From NCBI GenBank assembly GCA_919902985.1, contig CAKKSC010000005.1:80486-144485 (forward strand): a stretch of DNA of 64,000 nt. Reading direction: 5' to 3'. This stretch comes from Desulfuromonadales bacterium (GTDB taxonomy: Bacteria > Desulfobacterota > JAENJC01). The first letter of the stretch is position 1, and the number at the start of each line of letters is the position of its first letter. Made by a program: the position numbers and the translations under genes. Under the pieces are notes generated by a model, which was not told where the DNA came from, made no database searches, and saw nothing but the letters and a program-made list of their open reading frames with translations. Positions 8,743 to 18,370 of the stretch are shown here, one piece after another.

Positions 8743-11700
8743 TCAGTCCGCAAACTCAACCCACGCGGACAAAGCAGGATAGTAAAGACCTTTCCTGATC
8801 TCCCTCTTCTCCCCGCCGGCCTTGAGGATTTCCGCATAAGTAGCAAGCTGTTTCCTGTACCTGCCCTTCTCCTCTTCAAGAAAGGCCTCAAGGTTCCCCC
8901 CCTCGTGGGTAGAGGTCTTATAGTCTATAATCCAGCGGATACCTTTATCAACAAAGGTCCGGTCTATTACTGCATGGATGACCTTCCCGTCAACCATGCC
9001 TGTTATTGCCAGTTCTGAAGAGCCTTCGGAGTGATTACCAAGAATCCACCCTCCCCTCTTATCCTTCAGCATCCTGTCTATGATCTCAACCCCTTTATCG
9101 GTATTCCTCATGGCCTCGACCCTGTTCAAACCAAGCTGGCGCAGCATGGATGTCATGCGCCCTCTTTCACTGTTTATTTTCTCAGCATTCCACTCCGTAA
9201 GACCTTCCCTAACTATCCTGCAAAGGTATCTATGGACCACCGTCCCCAGATATTTTATTCCCTCTCCTGCCCAGTCAAAATCAGGTTCAGCGGATATGGA
9301 GGCAGTGTCAACCCCTGTGGCGTCTATTTGAACAGCCTTGGCTGACTCAGGAAAGGACATAGAAGAGGGAAGCCTCCTGAAGCGGAGATAAGTATTTCCC
9401 CCTCCCTTGACGGGAGGGGGCGAGGGGGAGGGGATTTTAGTGATAATGTGCTGAATGGACGAGAGGAGCGACCCCGATGAAGCTGTTATCTCCCCCTCCT
9501 TCGTTTCCTTGACCTCTCCAAACAGATAGAGCCTCTTCCTTGCCCTTGTAACTGCGACATATAAAACTCTTGTGCGCTCAAGCCCCTCCTTCAAACCATC
9601 AACACTATTCATATATCTGTAAATAGAGCTTTCCATATCCCCTCCCCTGCTCCCCATCGGCGCCAGGAGGAGGTCTTCTCCCCTTTCCATCCAGAGGAGG
9701 AGCTTCTTGTCTCTCCCCCTTATGCCCTTGCCAAGCCCCGGTAGGATCACATGGTCAAATTCAAGCCCCTTTGCCTTGTGGATGGTCATTATCTCGACCT
9801 GCTTTCCGTCGCTTCCTGATGGACTGGCATAAAGAGATTCTATCCTCGTTTCAAGGCTGCTCATGGAACCTGCCTCGCCCCCTCTGCTGACAGAATCGAG
9901 CATATCAAAGAAGGCGTCTGCATCCTTCATGGCAGAGTCATCCACGCATGCAGGGCCACCCAGCTCTATCCACAACCCCTCCAGCAATTTTCTTGGAGAG
10001 ACCCTTCCATTCAATTCAAGGGCCTTCCTGAGTTTTTCAGTGACTGTTGAAAGGCGCATCTGCCCGTCTTCTGAAAGGGTCTTTATACGCTCAGTATCAT
10101 TCATAAGCTTCCAGACCGGGGTGTCGCTATCTCCGATGCACAGCTTATGAATATCGGAAAGGACCAGGCCGCACCACGGGGCACGGAGTATGGCAAGCCA
10201 CGCAATCCTGTCGCACGGATGCTTCAAGGCCTTCAGGAGGGAAAAGAGGTCATGGATGACAGGTCTGTCTATCAGCGGGTCTATCTCCTCAGACCTGAAC
10301 TCTATACCTTCCCTCTTCAATCCCTTTATTATCTCACCGAGGTGGGGACGCGAGCGCACAAGTATGGCAACGCTCTCAGTCTCCCTGTCTATCCCTTTTA
10401 TTATCTCAGCTATCTCCCCGGCCTCCCCTGCCTCATCTCTTTCCCTGAAAAGACGGATATCAACAGCCGTGCCCGCCAGGGGCGGATGCACAGGTTCGAA
10501 AGGGGCATAACTTATGGCGCCTGTCAGACTCTCTTCCGTCTTCGGAAATGCATCCTGAAATGCCTCATTCACCCATTCTATGATCCTCTGCTGCGACCTG
10601 AAGTTGCTGCTTAAAGTCAACGGGTTCAGCCTGATATTATTTATCCCTTCGTTTCGCGCATCTATGAAAAGTCCAACTACCGCCTCCCTGAAAAGGTATA
10701 TGGACTGCATGGGGTCTCCAACGATAAAGAGAGTCCTCCCGTCCTCCAACTCCCATCCCCTGGTAAGGGCCTTCATTAACTCAAGCTGGGTGCGGGAGCT
10801 GTCCTGATATTCGTCCACAAGTATATGCTGCACCCTGTAATCCAGCGAGAGCATCAGGTCTGTGGGGTTGTCGTCGGTCCCCAGAGCATTCAACGCAGCC
10901 ATGGAAACGGCCTGGAAATCCACAGCCCCTTCCTCGCCAAAGACCTTTATAAGCTGTCTTTCCGCCACCGGAAGGAGATGAAGGAGCGCATCAAGTATCT
11001 CCCACTCCTCTTCTTCATATCCAGAAACGGGAAGAGTGACCATGACTGAGAGCGCTGCGCGGAGTGGCTCGTTATCCGCCAGTGTAGTGAGAAGGGCCTG
11101 AAACATTTCCTTGTTCTTTATCGCCTCATCCGTCTTATCGGCTGGGAAACCGGACTTCTTGTTTATGCCACCCGGCTTCCTCCACTCACCTTCCTTTGTC
11201 AGAAGCAGTTCTGCTATTCCCTGCCATGTAGGAAGATAGTCCGCAACCACGTCCGGCAGTTTATAGAGAGCCGCTAATCCAGTTACTGGCGAGCCCTTAG
11301 CCTCATTTAAGAGATTGGAGGCTGCGTATCTTGCTGATGCTGTCAGGTCATCAACAAGGTGTTCAGGTAATCTCTCTCTGACCCTTTTCAGGGAATCCTC
11401 AATAAGATTCTTTACAGAAGCCTCCAACATCCCTCTGAACTCATCATCACCACTATCCCTGTGAATATGCCTCAGCCACTGCTCCCTCTTCTGAAGCATT
11501 ATAACAAGCCGCTCTTCCAGCCCCTGGACGGAGCTGTCCAGATGCCTCAGCGCCTTACGCACAGAATCCCCGGTCTTACCCTCTTCCTCGACCATCAGGA
11601 TTGTCCGCCTTGCCGCCTCCCTGTAAAGCTCATCAGGGACCTCTGTTATTGACGGCTGTCTGCCGAGGAGCGAAAGGATGGGCAACTGCCTTGTAAGGGA

Positions 11701-12087
11701 GGAGCAGAGGGAGTCTATGGTCTGCACCTTCAACCTACCTGGATTCTCCAGGAGGTTCCACCCCATTTCGGAATCTCTTTTCAAAGCCATTTTGGCCAGC
11801 TCACAGCTCTTCTTTTCATGGGGTTTGGCAGACCCCGGCGGCTGATTTTTTGCCTTCAGAAGCGCCTGTACAATGCGGCTCTGCATCTCGCCGGCGGCCT
11901 TTCTGGTGAATGTCAGGGCCAGTATCTGCTCAGGTCTTTCAACTGTTGCGAGCAGCCTAAGGAACCTCTGCATCAAAAGCTCAGTCTTCCCGGAACCGGC
12001 AGGGGCCTGGACAATGAAAGACCTGGAAGGGTCAAGGGCCTCTTCCCGCTCTTTCAGATCGGGGATATTGCTAACAGCTTCAGTCAT
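8743..12087 (-). CDS. addA: UvrD/RecB-type helicase-nuclease, AddA-like
   Basis: 1114 aa; FIVQAPAGSGKTELLMQRFLRLL, VDEYQDSSRTQ, VAVTRARKRLYLFG; C-terminal PD-(D/E)XK region (IIDYKTS). Same orientation as the AddB-like gene. Confidence 0.85.
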   Translation of the reverse strand: MTEAVSNIPDLKEREEALDPSRSFIVQAPAGSGKTELLMQRFLRLLATVERPEQILALTFTRKAAGEMQSRIVQALLKAKNQPPGSAKPHEKKSCELAKMALKRDSEMGWNLLENPGRLKVQTIDSLCSSLTRQLPILSLLGRQPSITEVPDELYREAARRTILMVEEEGKTGDSVRKALRHLDSSVQGLEERLVIMLQKREQWLRHIHRDSGDDEFRGMLEASVKNLIEDSLKRVRERLPEHLVDDLTASARYAASNLLNEAKGSPVTGLAALYKLPDVVADYLPTWQGIAELLLTKEGEWRKPGGINKKSGFPADKTDEAIKNKEMFQALLTTLADNEPLRAALSVMVTLPVSGYEEEEWEILDALLHLLPVAERQLIKVFGEEGAVDFQAVSMAALNALGTDDNPTDLMLSLDYRVQHILVDEYQDSSRTQLELMKALTRGWELEDGRTLFIVGDPMQSIYLFREAVVGLFIDARNEGINNIRLNPLTLSSNFRSQQRIIEWVNEAFQDAFPKTEESLTGAISYAPFEPVHPPLAGTAVDIRLFRERDEAGEAGEIAEIIKGIDRETESVAILVRSRPHLGEIIKGLKREGIEFRSEEIDPLIDRPVIHDLFSLLKALKHPCDRIAWLAILRAPWCGLVLSDIHKLCIGDSDTPVWKLMNDTERIKTLSEDGQMRLSTVTEKLRKALELNGRVSPRKLLEGLWIELGGPACVDDSAMKDADAFFDMLDSVSRGGEAGSMSSLETRIESLYASPSGSDGKQVEIMTIHKAKGLEFDHVILPGLGKGIRGRDKKLLLWMERGEDLLLAPMGSRGGDMESSIYRYMNSVDGLKEGLERTRVLYVAVTRARKRLYLFGEVKETKEGEITASSGSLLSSIQHIITKIPSPSPPPVKGGGNTYLRFRRLPSSMSFPESAKAVQIDATGVDTASISAEPDFDWAGEGIKYLGTVVHRYLCRIVREGLTEWNAEKINSERGRMTSMLRQLGLNRVEAMRNTDKGVEIIDRMLKDKRGGWILGNHSEGSSELAITGMVDGKVIHAVIDRTFVDKGIRWIIDYKTSTHEGGNLEAFLEEEKGRYRKQLATYAEILKAGGEKREIRKGLYYPALSAWVEFAD
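9398..9434. repeat. G/C-skewed palindromic repeat (PPxxKGG family) inside the addA-like CDS
   Basis: CCCCCTCCCTTGACGGGAGGGGGCGAGGGGGAGGGG; translates in-frame as PSPSPPPVKGGG. Confidence 0.75.
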
Positions 12088-12261
12088 AATATTTCCTATA
12101 AACCGGTTCTATTGTAGCAATACAGTAAAGGCAAATCTACTGCCCTTTTGTTATCGGTAATATTTGCATACTACTGTGACTCTTGCAAAACTCATTTTTA
12201 TTGGAGTTTTATCCCTTGACCTATTGCATGCTATCGATATATATTTTTTGAGGGAGCAGCC

Positions 12262-13077
12262 ATGAAAACAGAATGGATTCAACACACTGATCCAATACTC
12301 TTAGCTCTTTATGCAACGCTTTTTACATGGGGTGTTACGGCGTCAGGCGCCTCAATGGTTTTCTTCTTTAAGAGCATAAACAAAAGGGTGTTGAATGCCA
12401 TGCTTGGTTTTGCCGCCGGCGTGATGATTGCCGCAAGTTTCTGGTCTTTATTGCAGCCAGCAATAGAGATGGAAGAGGCAAGTGGTGGAGTTCCCTGGAT
12501 ACCTGCTGTTGTGGGCTTTCTTAGTGGTGGTCTTTTTTTATTTATTATTGATAAAACACTGCCACATCTGCACATGGGGCTCGAAATAGATAAAGCTGAA
12601 GGCAGAAAAACAGGTTGGCAAAGGAGTGTACTGCTGGTTTTGGCAATAACAATACACAACATCCCGGAAGGACTGGCTGTGGGTGTTGCATTTGGGGCAT
12701 TAGCTGGAAACGCGACCCCTGAAGCCATTGGCGGGGCAATTGCGCTTGCATTTGGGATTGGGCTGCAAAATTTCCCGGAGGGAGCTGCGGTCTCAATTCC
12801 TTTAAGGCGTGAACGATTTTCAAGATTAAAGGCATTTTGGTATGGACAGTTATCTGGAATTGTTGAGCCTATAGCAGGCGTATTGGGGGCAATATTAGTG
12901 TTGATGATAAAACCTTTGTTGCCCTATGCCCTTTCATTTGCGGCTGGTGCAATGATATTTGTAGTTATAGAGGAGCTTATTCCTGAGTCCCAAATGGGAA
13001 ATGAAACTGATATTTCAACCATCGGGGCCATGATAGGGTTTGCGGTTATGATGCTTCTTGATGTCTCTTTAGGGTAG
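12262..13077 (+). CDS. ZIP-family metal transporter
   Basis: 271 aa; HNIPEGLAVGVAFG, GLQNFPEGAAVSIPL. Confidence 0.93.
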   Translation: MKTEWIQHTDPILLALYATLFTWGVTASGASMVFFFKSINKRVLNAMLGFAAGVMIAASFWSLLQPAIEMEEASGGVPWIPAVVGFLSGGLFLFIIDKTLPHLHMGLEIDKAEGRKTGWQRSVLLVLAITIHNIPEGLAVGVAFGALAGNATPEAIGGAIALAFGIGLQNFPEGAAVSIPLRRERFSRLKAFWYGQLSGIVEPIAGVLGAILVLMIKPLLPYALSFAAGAMIFVVIEELIPESQMGNETDISTIGAMIGFAVMMLLDVSLG

Positions 13078-13131
13078 GTTGATAGGTGATTTTGTGATAT
13101 GATAAACTTCATTTGAAAGGAGGACAGCATA

Positions 13132-13380
13132 ATGGATATTGAGTGGAAAAAATACGTACATTCCGACCCGGAAGTTCTGGTCGGAAAGCCAGTGGTAAAG
13201 GGATCACGCCTGTCTGTAGAGTTCATATTGGGACTCTTCTCTGAGGGCTGGACGGAAAAGCAGGTACTTGAAAACTACCCCACATTGACTACCGAAAGCC
13301 TGCGGGCAGTCTTTGCCTTTACTACAGATTGCATGCGTGAAGAATCGCTATACACAATTCCGGCAGAGGCAGCAGCCTGA
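13132..13380 (+). CDS. DUF433-family antitoxin-like protein
   Basis: SDPEVLVGKPVVKGSRLSVEFILGLFSEGWTEKQVLENYPTLT. Confidence 0.85.
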   Translation: MDIEWKKYVHSDPEVLVGKPVVKGSRLSVEFILGLFSEGWTEKQVLENYPTLTTESLRAVFAFTTDCMREESLYTIPAEAAA

Positions 13381-13735
13381 TGGACTTACTGGCAAACGAG
13401 AATTTCCCGGTCTTCAGTATTAAGCTTTTGCGCAATGCCGGTCATAATATTATAAGCGTGATCGAGGAGACGCCAGTGCGAAAGACGAAGCTGTTTTGAA
13501 AAGAGCCCATGATGAAAACCGCACTGTTTTAACCTTTGACCGAGATTACGGGGAGTTGATTTATCGCCATAAATCGCTTACGCCTGCCGGCATTGTATAT
13601 TTCCGTTTCAATCCCGCAAGACCGGAAGAACCAGCAGAAATCTTATTGAATGCTCTTGAAAAGGGAAAAGTTTCGATATCGGGAAGGTTTACCGTCATAG
13701 AAAGGGACAGAATACGCCAAAGAACACTAAGGTAG
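13380..13735 (+). pseudogene. DUF5615 (PIN-like) toxin with frameshift
   Basis: MDLLANENFPVFSIKLLRNAGHNIISVIEETP in one frame, then SAKDEAVLKRAHDENRTVLTFDRDYGELIYRHK in another; break near 13473-13482. Confidence 0.8.
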
Positions 13736-13825
13736 GGGCTGAAACTTCCGATAACAACAGCGTAAGCCCTCAGTCTTGAAAATCACTATACGAGCATCTA
13801 CACTACGCCTCTTCTATATCAGTTT

Positions 13826-13894
13826 GTAGGTTGGGTTAAGCGCTGCGCAACCCAACGACCTTTGTTGGGTTTCACTCCGTTCAACCCAACCTAC
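13826..13894. repeat. REP-like palindromic element (GTAGGTTGGGTT...AACCCAACCTAC)
   Basis: 12-bp perfect outer arms 13826-13837 and 13883-13894, plus internal AACCCAAC/GTTGGGTT. Confidence 0.85.
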
Positions 13895-14132
13895 CAGACT
13901 ACCTGAATCATCTCTACGTCTTGCTGCGTCCCGTTGTGCAACAGTTCTAAATTTTTCCGGAAGCTCGAAAGTCACTGTAGCTCCCAGTGGCACTGAGGGT
14001 TTAGTGTCTGGATTTAGCTTAATAACCGGGTCTACATTTTTGAAAATGCATAGCGAAAGCCAGTTACGTGGTTGGATAACAAAGTTCGTGCATAGCAGAT
14101 TTCTTGACAACATCCCATACCCCTCCGTGCTA

Positions 14133-14420
14133 TCAGGCCCCCTCTTCTCTGCTGTGCCGGACTCCTATAACGTAGACGCTACCGCTCTCTATCTGGTAAC
14201 GAAGCACATAGTTCCCGGCCCCAAATGGAATAATCAGATCATGATAATCCGGCATCTCTTCGACAGGGTGGGCTATATTCGGGTATCCCTCCAATATCTT
14301 TGCGCCGCTTTGGATGGCCTTGGCAGCCCGGATTGCGGCCTCCCTGTTATGTGGTTCGATAAACTCACGCAACCTGACAACATCCTCTACCGCTCCGTCG
14401 AGCCATACTACTTTTCGCAT
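14133..14420 (-). CDS. RelE/ParE-family plasmid stabilisation toxin
   Basis: 95 aa; VVWLDGAVEDVVRLREFIEPHNREAAIRAAKAI...YVLRYQIESGSVYVIGVRHSREEG. Confidence 0.88.
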   Translation of the reverse strand: MRKVVWLDGAVEDVVRLREFIEPHNREAAIRAAKAIQSGAKILEGYPNIAHPVEEMPDYHDLIIPFGAGNYVLRYQIESGSVYVIGVRHSREEGA

Positions 14421-14695
14421 AATGGCCGCCCGGTTTCTTTATCCGTGCCCCATGTATCCAGCCATGCAATCATTGCCTCATTGCTGACATGTTTGCCGTC
14501 CTTCTGATAGGCCCTCCACCGCTCAATCGTGTCCTGTCGCAGCTTTTCCGCAGCCTCCTCCCTCTCCACATACATCTTTATTGCCTCCTTCATTATCCAG
14601 TGGGGAGAACGGTGCTTGGCTTCTCCCAGCTTCTTGAGCCGTCCCTTTAATTCATGGTCAAGCTTTACTCCTAATGGCTTTGTTTGGCTTTGCAT
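14408..14695 (-). CDS. Ribbon-helix-helix (CopG-type) antitoxin
   Basis: 95 aa; GVKLDHELKGRLKKLGEAKHRSPHWIMKEAIKMYVEREE; overlaps the toxin start. Confidence 0.85.
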   Translation of the reverse strand: MQSQTKPLGVKLDHELKGRLKKLGEAKHRSPHWIMKEAIKMYVEREEAAEKLRQDTIERWRAYQKDGKHVSNEAMIAWLDTWGTDKETGRPLCEK

Positions 14696-14802
14696 AATAC
14701 AACCTCCGCAAAAGGTATTACCAAGTATTACTTATTGTTACCATATATAGTGTCGAAGTCAACTTAAAAAATCTTATTTTTCCTAAAGAGAAGCAGGGAC
14801 TG

Positions 14803-17469
14803 TCACTCCTCATCATGTCCCGTCTCCGCCTCAAATATCCTGCATAAGCCTTTTAAATCGCAGTAGTCACAAGCCTTCTCAATAGGCTCCACCCCATTCT
14901 TCCCTTCCAGAAACTGCCTCGCAAGGCCATTTACTACCACTTTCCAAGACTCAGTCAGCCCATCCCACGTATTTATTCCCTGAAGCTTCTCCCGCAGCTT
15001 TACGTCCTTTTCAAATGAAACAACCTTTGGGAGGATGTCATCCTCTTTTGATATCCCTATAAAGCCGCATTCCCCCGGCTTTACCTTTGCAAAAGATATT
15101 GCGTCAAAGGAGTCAATAAGGTTATAGACCAGCAGTTGCGGCTCTTTCGGCCTCTCAGAGAGCCAGTCGTTCTTGCTGCAATCACCAGTCTTGTAATCTA
15201 TTATTATCTTTTTACCATCATTCACACTGTCTATACGGTCAAGGCGCGTCTTTATCGTGAGCCCTTCAATGGCAATATCAGTCTGATATTCGGTCTTCTC
15301 TACAGTGAAGTCACCCCTCTTTGATTCAACCCCATCTATCCACTCCCTAAGTAAACTCGCAACCCGTTCCTTTTCCAGTTCAAGATACCTTTTTGAAAGA
15401 GGTTCTATATGATAAAACCTTTTGAATGCCTCTGTGACAGACTCTGTTATATATCTGTCCAGTTCATTATTAGCAATTATTGTCTTAAGTCCGGCTGAGC
15501 CCCCTACCCTGTCCCAGAACGCCTTTAGCGCTGCATGTACGATGCTTCCCCGATTCTGGAGCGAGAGGCCAAGGCCTGGGGTATCCATTCCATATGCATC
15601 AAGCCTGTGGATGGCAAAGGCACGAAAAGGGCACCATGACTGGTCTTTGATTATAGATGTGCCGCCTTTAACCATTCCCAGCTCTCCCTCACCGGGCGGA
15701 ATATCGGCATCGGTCGGCATATCCTCAACTGCTGACTCAGAATGTACGGCGTCCTTTATGCGGCTGCTCTCGCTTATAAAACCACCTGCATTCTCCTTTT
15801 TCAAAGAGTCAAATAGGGGACTGATAAACACCTCTTTCTTGTCCAGCACCTTCGGGAAACTCACCTCAAAGAGATTGGAGCTGTTAAAGATTTTATTCAG
15901 GAGGCTCTTTGAAAATGCAAGCTCCCTCTCAGGGGTTGAATGCGGGAGGTTATGCCTCTTCTGGACAAAGAGCGGGATGAACGGATTAGGAGAAGGTTGG
16001 GCAGGGAAGGCGTCGCTGTGGGCGCCAAGAATCCAGATATGGTCAAAACAGAGGCCCGATGATTCGAGGAGACCCATCACCTGTATGGGACACTCATCAG
16101 ACTCGGGCTGGTGGATGGTGTCACCGGCCATCTTTGTCAGGTAAGAGATCGCCTCAGACCTGTTTATCTGCCCCAGAAGATCATCCAACGATGCAAGGCC
16201 TTCAAGGAGCCCGTTCCATCCCTTTAATACCTGGTATTCGCTGCTGGATAACTTAAATCTCTTCGAGGGGAATTCGATATTTTTTAGCAGGATGCTTAGG
16301 TTCTCGGACCAACGGCTCGGCAGATCTCTCTTCCTGCTCTCGCCCAGTGCCTTAAGCCAGTTATCCAGGAGCTTCCTGAACCCGGAAAGAGAATTCATCT
16401 TATTCCGGTCAATTATCCTGCCAATCCCTGCCAGGCTGACGATAAACCGGCCCTCCTTCTTCAGGATCGCATCCAACCTCGCCAGGGAAAGATACTCCTC
16501 ATCGCTTCCGGCAAAATAGGGTGAAAGGAGCACAGCGCTTATCTTGTTGATGTCAACAGACTCTTCTCCAATGGAGAGTATCTCGAGAGCCGACTTTACA
16601 AGAGGTTCCTCGGAAAGGGGAGAGCCGAGGGATATGTTGAATACATCCTTAGTATCCTTCCACGGGAAAAGGGCATCAGGGTTCAGTTCTGAGGTAAACT
16701 CCCGCCTTATGATCTTTTTGTACCTCTCAAGATCAGGGACTATAAACCCGATCCTCATACCTGGGCGCCAGGTCTTCCTGGCCCACCTCGCCGCCTGGAT
16801 CACCTCTTCAACCTCGTCTGGATATTCCCTGACAGAAACAGGTTTTAGATTATCTTGATGCTCAGGCCAGAATTCGACCCTTCCTCCAGCACCTTCTATA
16901 ACCTTAATTAGTGACGCAATCCGCGGGGATATCTCATCAAACCCTGCAAACACTATCCTGTCAGGAACAACTATACTCCTGCGTCTTATAAGTTCCGTCA
17001 CCATGCCGGGCAGAGAGGCCTGCTCTACGAAACCAAGACGGTCAACCTCTTTTTCGTATACCTCTGCCAATCTCTTCAGGACCTTTGCCTCTTCTGTAAG
17101 GTAAATATCATCAGGAAGGGTGATGCGGTATTCCCGGATCATCGTATATGTATCATATGCGGTCTTAGCAAACCCGCTGTTCATGATGATATCTTTAGAC
17201 AAGAACCTGTCTCCTGATACAACCCTCTCCCATAACGCCTGAGCCCTTGCCCTTGACAAAACCGGCCTGTCAGGCCAGCTCTCGTTCCACAGGCTCTCAA
17301 CCCATGAGAATAGAGGTATGACGACAGGGGTTGGCCACGTTGCAGCTCCATTCACCTGCATCTCCGAGTCAAAGCGGGCACGCAGATAACGGGAGAGACG
17401 GGTGTTTACGGTAAGGACTGGGACACCTGCCTTAATAATTGCTATGATATCTTTCTCTTTGTCATTCAT
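14803..17469 (-). CDS. addB: PD-(D/E)XK nuclease family protein, AddB-like, with C-terminal Cys motif
   Basis: 888 aa; IIDYKTGD, DYCDLKGLCRIFE C-terminal Cys pattern; inactive helicase-like N-terminal region. Confidence 0.82.
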   Translation of the reverse strand: MNDKEKDIIAIIKAGVPVLTVNTRLSRYLRARFDSEMQVNGAATWPTPVVIPLFSWVESLWNESWPDRPVLSRARAQALWERVVSGDRFLSKDIIMNSGFAKTAYDTYTMIREYRITLPDDIYLTEEAKVLKRLAEVYEKEVDRLGFVEQASLPGMVTELIRRRSIVVPDRIVFAGFDEISPRIASLIKVIEGAGGRVEFWPEHQDNLKPVSVREYPDEVEEVIQAARWARKTWRPGMRIGFIVPDLERYKKIIRREFTSELNPDALFPWKDTKDVFNISLGSPLSEEPLVKSALEILSIGEESVDINKISAVLLSPYFAGSDEEYLSLARLDAILKKEGRFIVSLAGIGRIIDRNKMNSLSGFRKLLDNWLKALGESRKRDLPSRWSENLSILLKNIEFPSKRFKLSSSEYQVLKGWNGLLEGLASLDDLLGQINRSEAISYLTKMAGDTIHQPESDECPIQVMGLLESSGLCFDHIWILGAHSDAFPAQPSPNPFIPLFVQKRHNLPHSTPERELAFSKSLLNKIFNSSNLFEVSFPKVLDKKEVFISPLFDSLKKENAGGFISESSRIKDAVHSESAVEDMPTDADIPPGEGELGMVKGGTSIIKDQSWCPFRAFAIHRLDAYGMDTPGLGLSLQNRGSIVHAALKAFWDRVGGSAGLKTIIANNELDRYITESVTEAFKRFYHIEPLSKRYLELEKERVASLLREWIDGVESKRGDFTVEKTEYQTDIAIEGLTIKTRLDRIDSVNDGKKIIIDYKTGDCSKNDWLSERPKEPQLLVYNLIDSFDAISFAKVKPGECGFIGISKEDDILPKVVSFEKDVKLREKLQGINTWDGLTESWKVVVNGLARQFLEGKNGVEPIEKACDYCDLKGLCRIFEAETGHDEE

Positions 17470-17506
17470 AGGGGGATTTTAAAGACATCGGGTAAAAGGC
17501 TAAGTC

Positions 17507-18364
17507 CTATCTGAACTCTATATATTCCCAACTCTCTGTGTTAGAAAGGAGCCTGGTCAGTAGCTTATGGGTAAGCGCATGCCCGCCCTTGCGGGCCACA
17601 AAATGGCCTATCAGAGGGGCCCCCATCAGGTAAAGGTCTCCGAGGGAGTCAAGGACCTTGTGGCGGACTAGTTCGTCAGGAAACCTGAGCCCTTTCTCAT
17701 TCATGACTCCGTTTTCGTCAATAACTATGGCATTTTCCGGGGACCCACCCAGGGCAAGGCCTTTGGATTTAAGCATCTCCACATCTTTAAGGAAACCGAA
17801 GGTCCTGGCCTCAGATATCTCCTTCTCCAGCCCAGGGTTCAAAAGGGAGATAGAAAAGGTCTGGGCATCCAGGGCCTGGTGGTTGAAGTCAACAAAGCAT
17901 GTTATCCTTGATTCTAACGATGGAGATATGGATGCCTGACTGTCCCTCTCTTCAACCGTGACAGCTCTTGTCACAATTATATATCTCCTGAGCCCCTCCT
18001 GCTCCACTGTTCCAACCTCTCTCAACTTCTCCACAAAAAAGGTGGCGCTCCCGTCCATTATGGGGACCTCCGGCCCGTCAATCTCGACCAGGGCATTGTC
18101 CACCCTCATAAGGGCAAAGGCGGCCATAAGGTGCTCAACAGTCGAGACGGATGCATCCCCCTTTTTTATTGTTGTGGCAAGGCGGGTGTCTGAGACATAA
18201 TCGCAAATGGCCTTAACAGCCGGCGCCCCCGGCAGATCAACCCTCTCAAAGAATATCCCAGTATCGGAGACAGCCGGCCTCAGAGTGATATTGATCTCCT
18301 TACCGGTATGAAGGCCGATACCGCTTACAGATACGCTCTTTTTTAATGTCCTCTGGTAACGCAT
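17507..18364 (-). CDS. lpxC: UDP-3-O-acyl-N-acetylglucosamine deacetylase
   Basis: 285 aa; GIGLHTGKEINITLRPA, VSTVEHLMAA, RHKVLDSLGDLYLMG. Confidence 0.97.
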   Translation of the reverse strand: MRYQRTLKKSVSVSGIGLHTGKEINITLRPAVSDTGIFFERVDLPGAPAVKAICDYVSDTRLATTIKKGDASVSTVEHLMAAFALMRVDNALVEIDGPEVPIMDGSATFFVEKLREVGTVEQEGLRRYIIVTRAVTVEERDSQASISPSLESRITCFVDFNHQALDAQTFSISLLNPGLEKEISEARTFGFLKDVEMLKSKGLALGGSPENAIVIDENGVMNEKGLRFPDELVRHKVLDSLGDLYLMGAPLIGHFVARKGGHALTHKLLTRLLSNTESWEYIEFR

Positions 18365-18370
18365 TTATTC

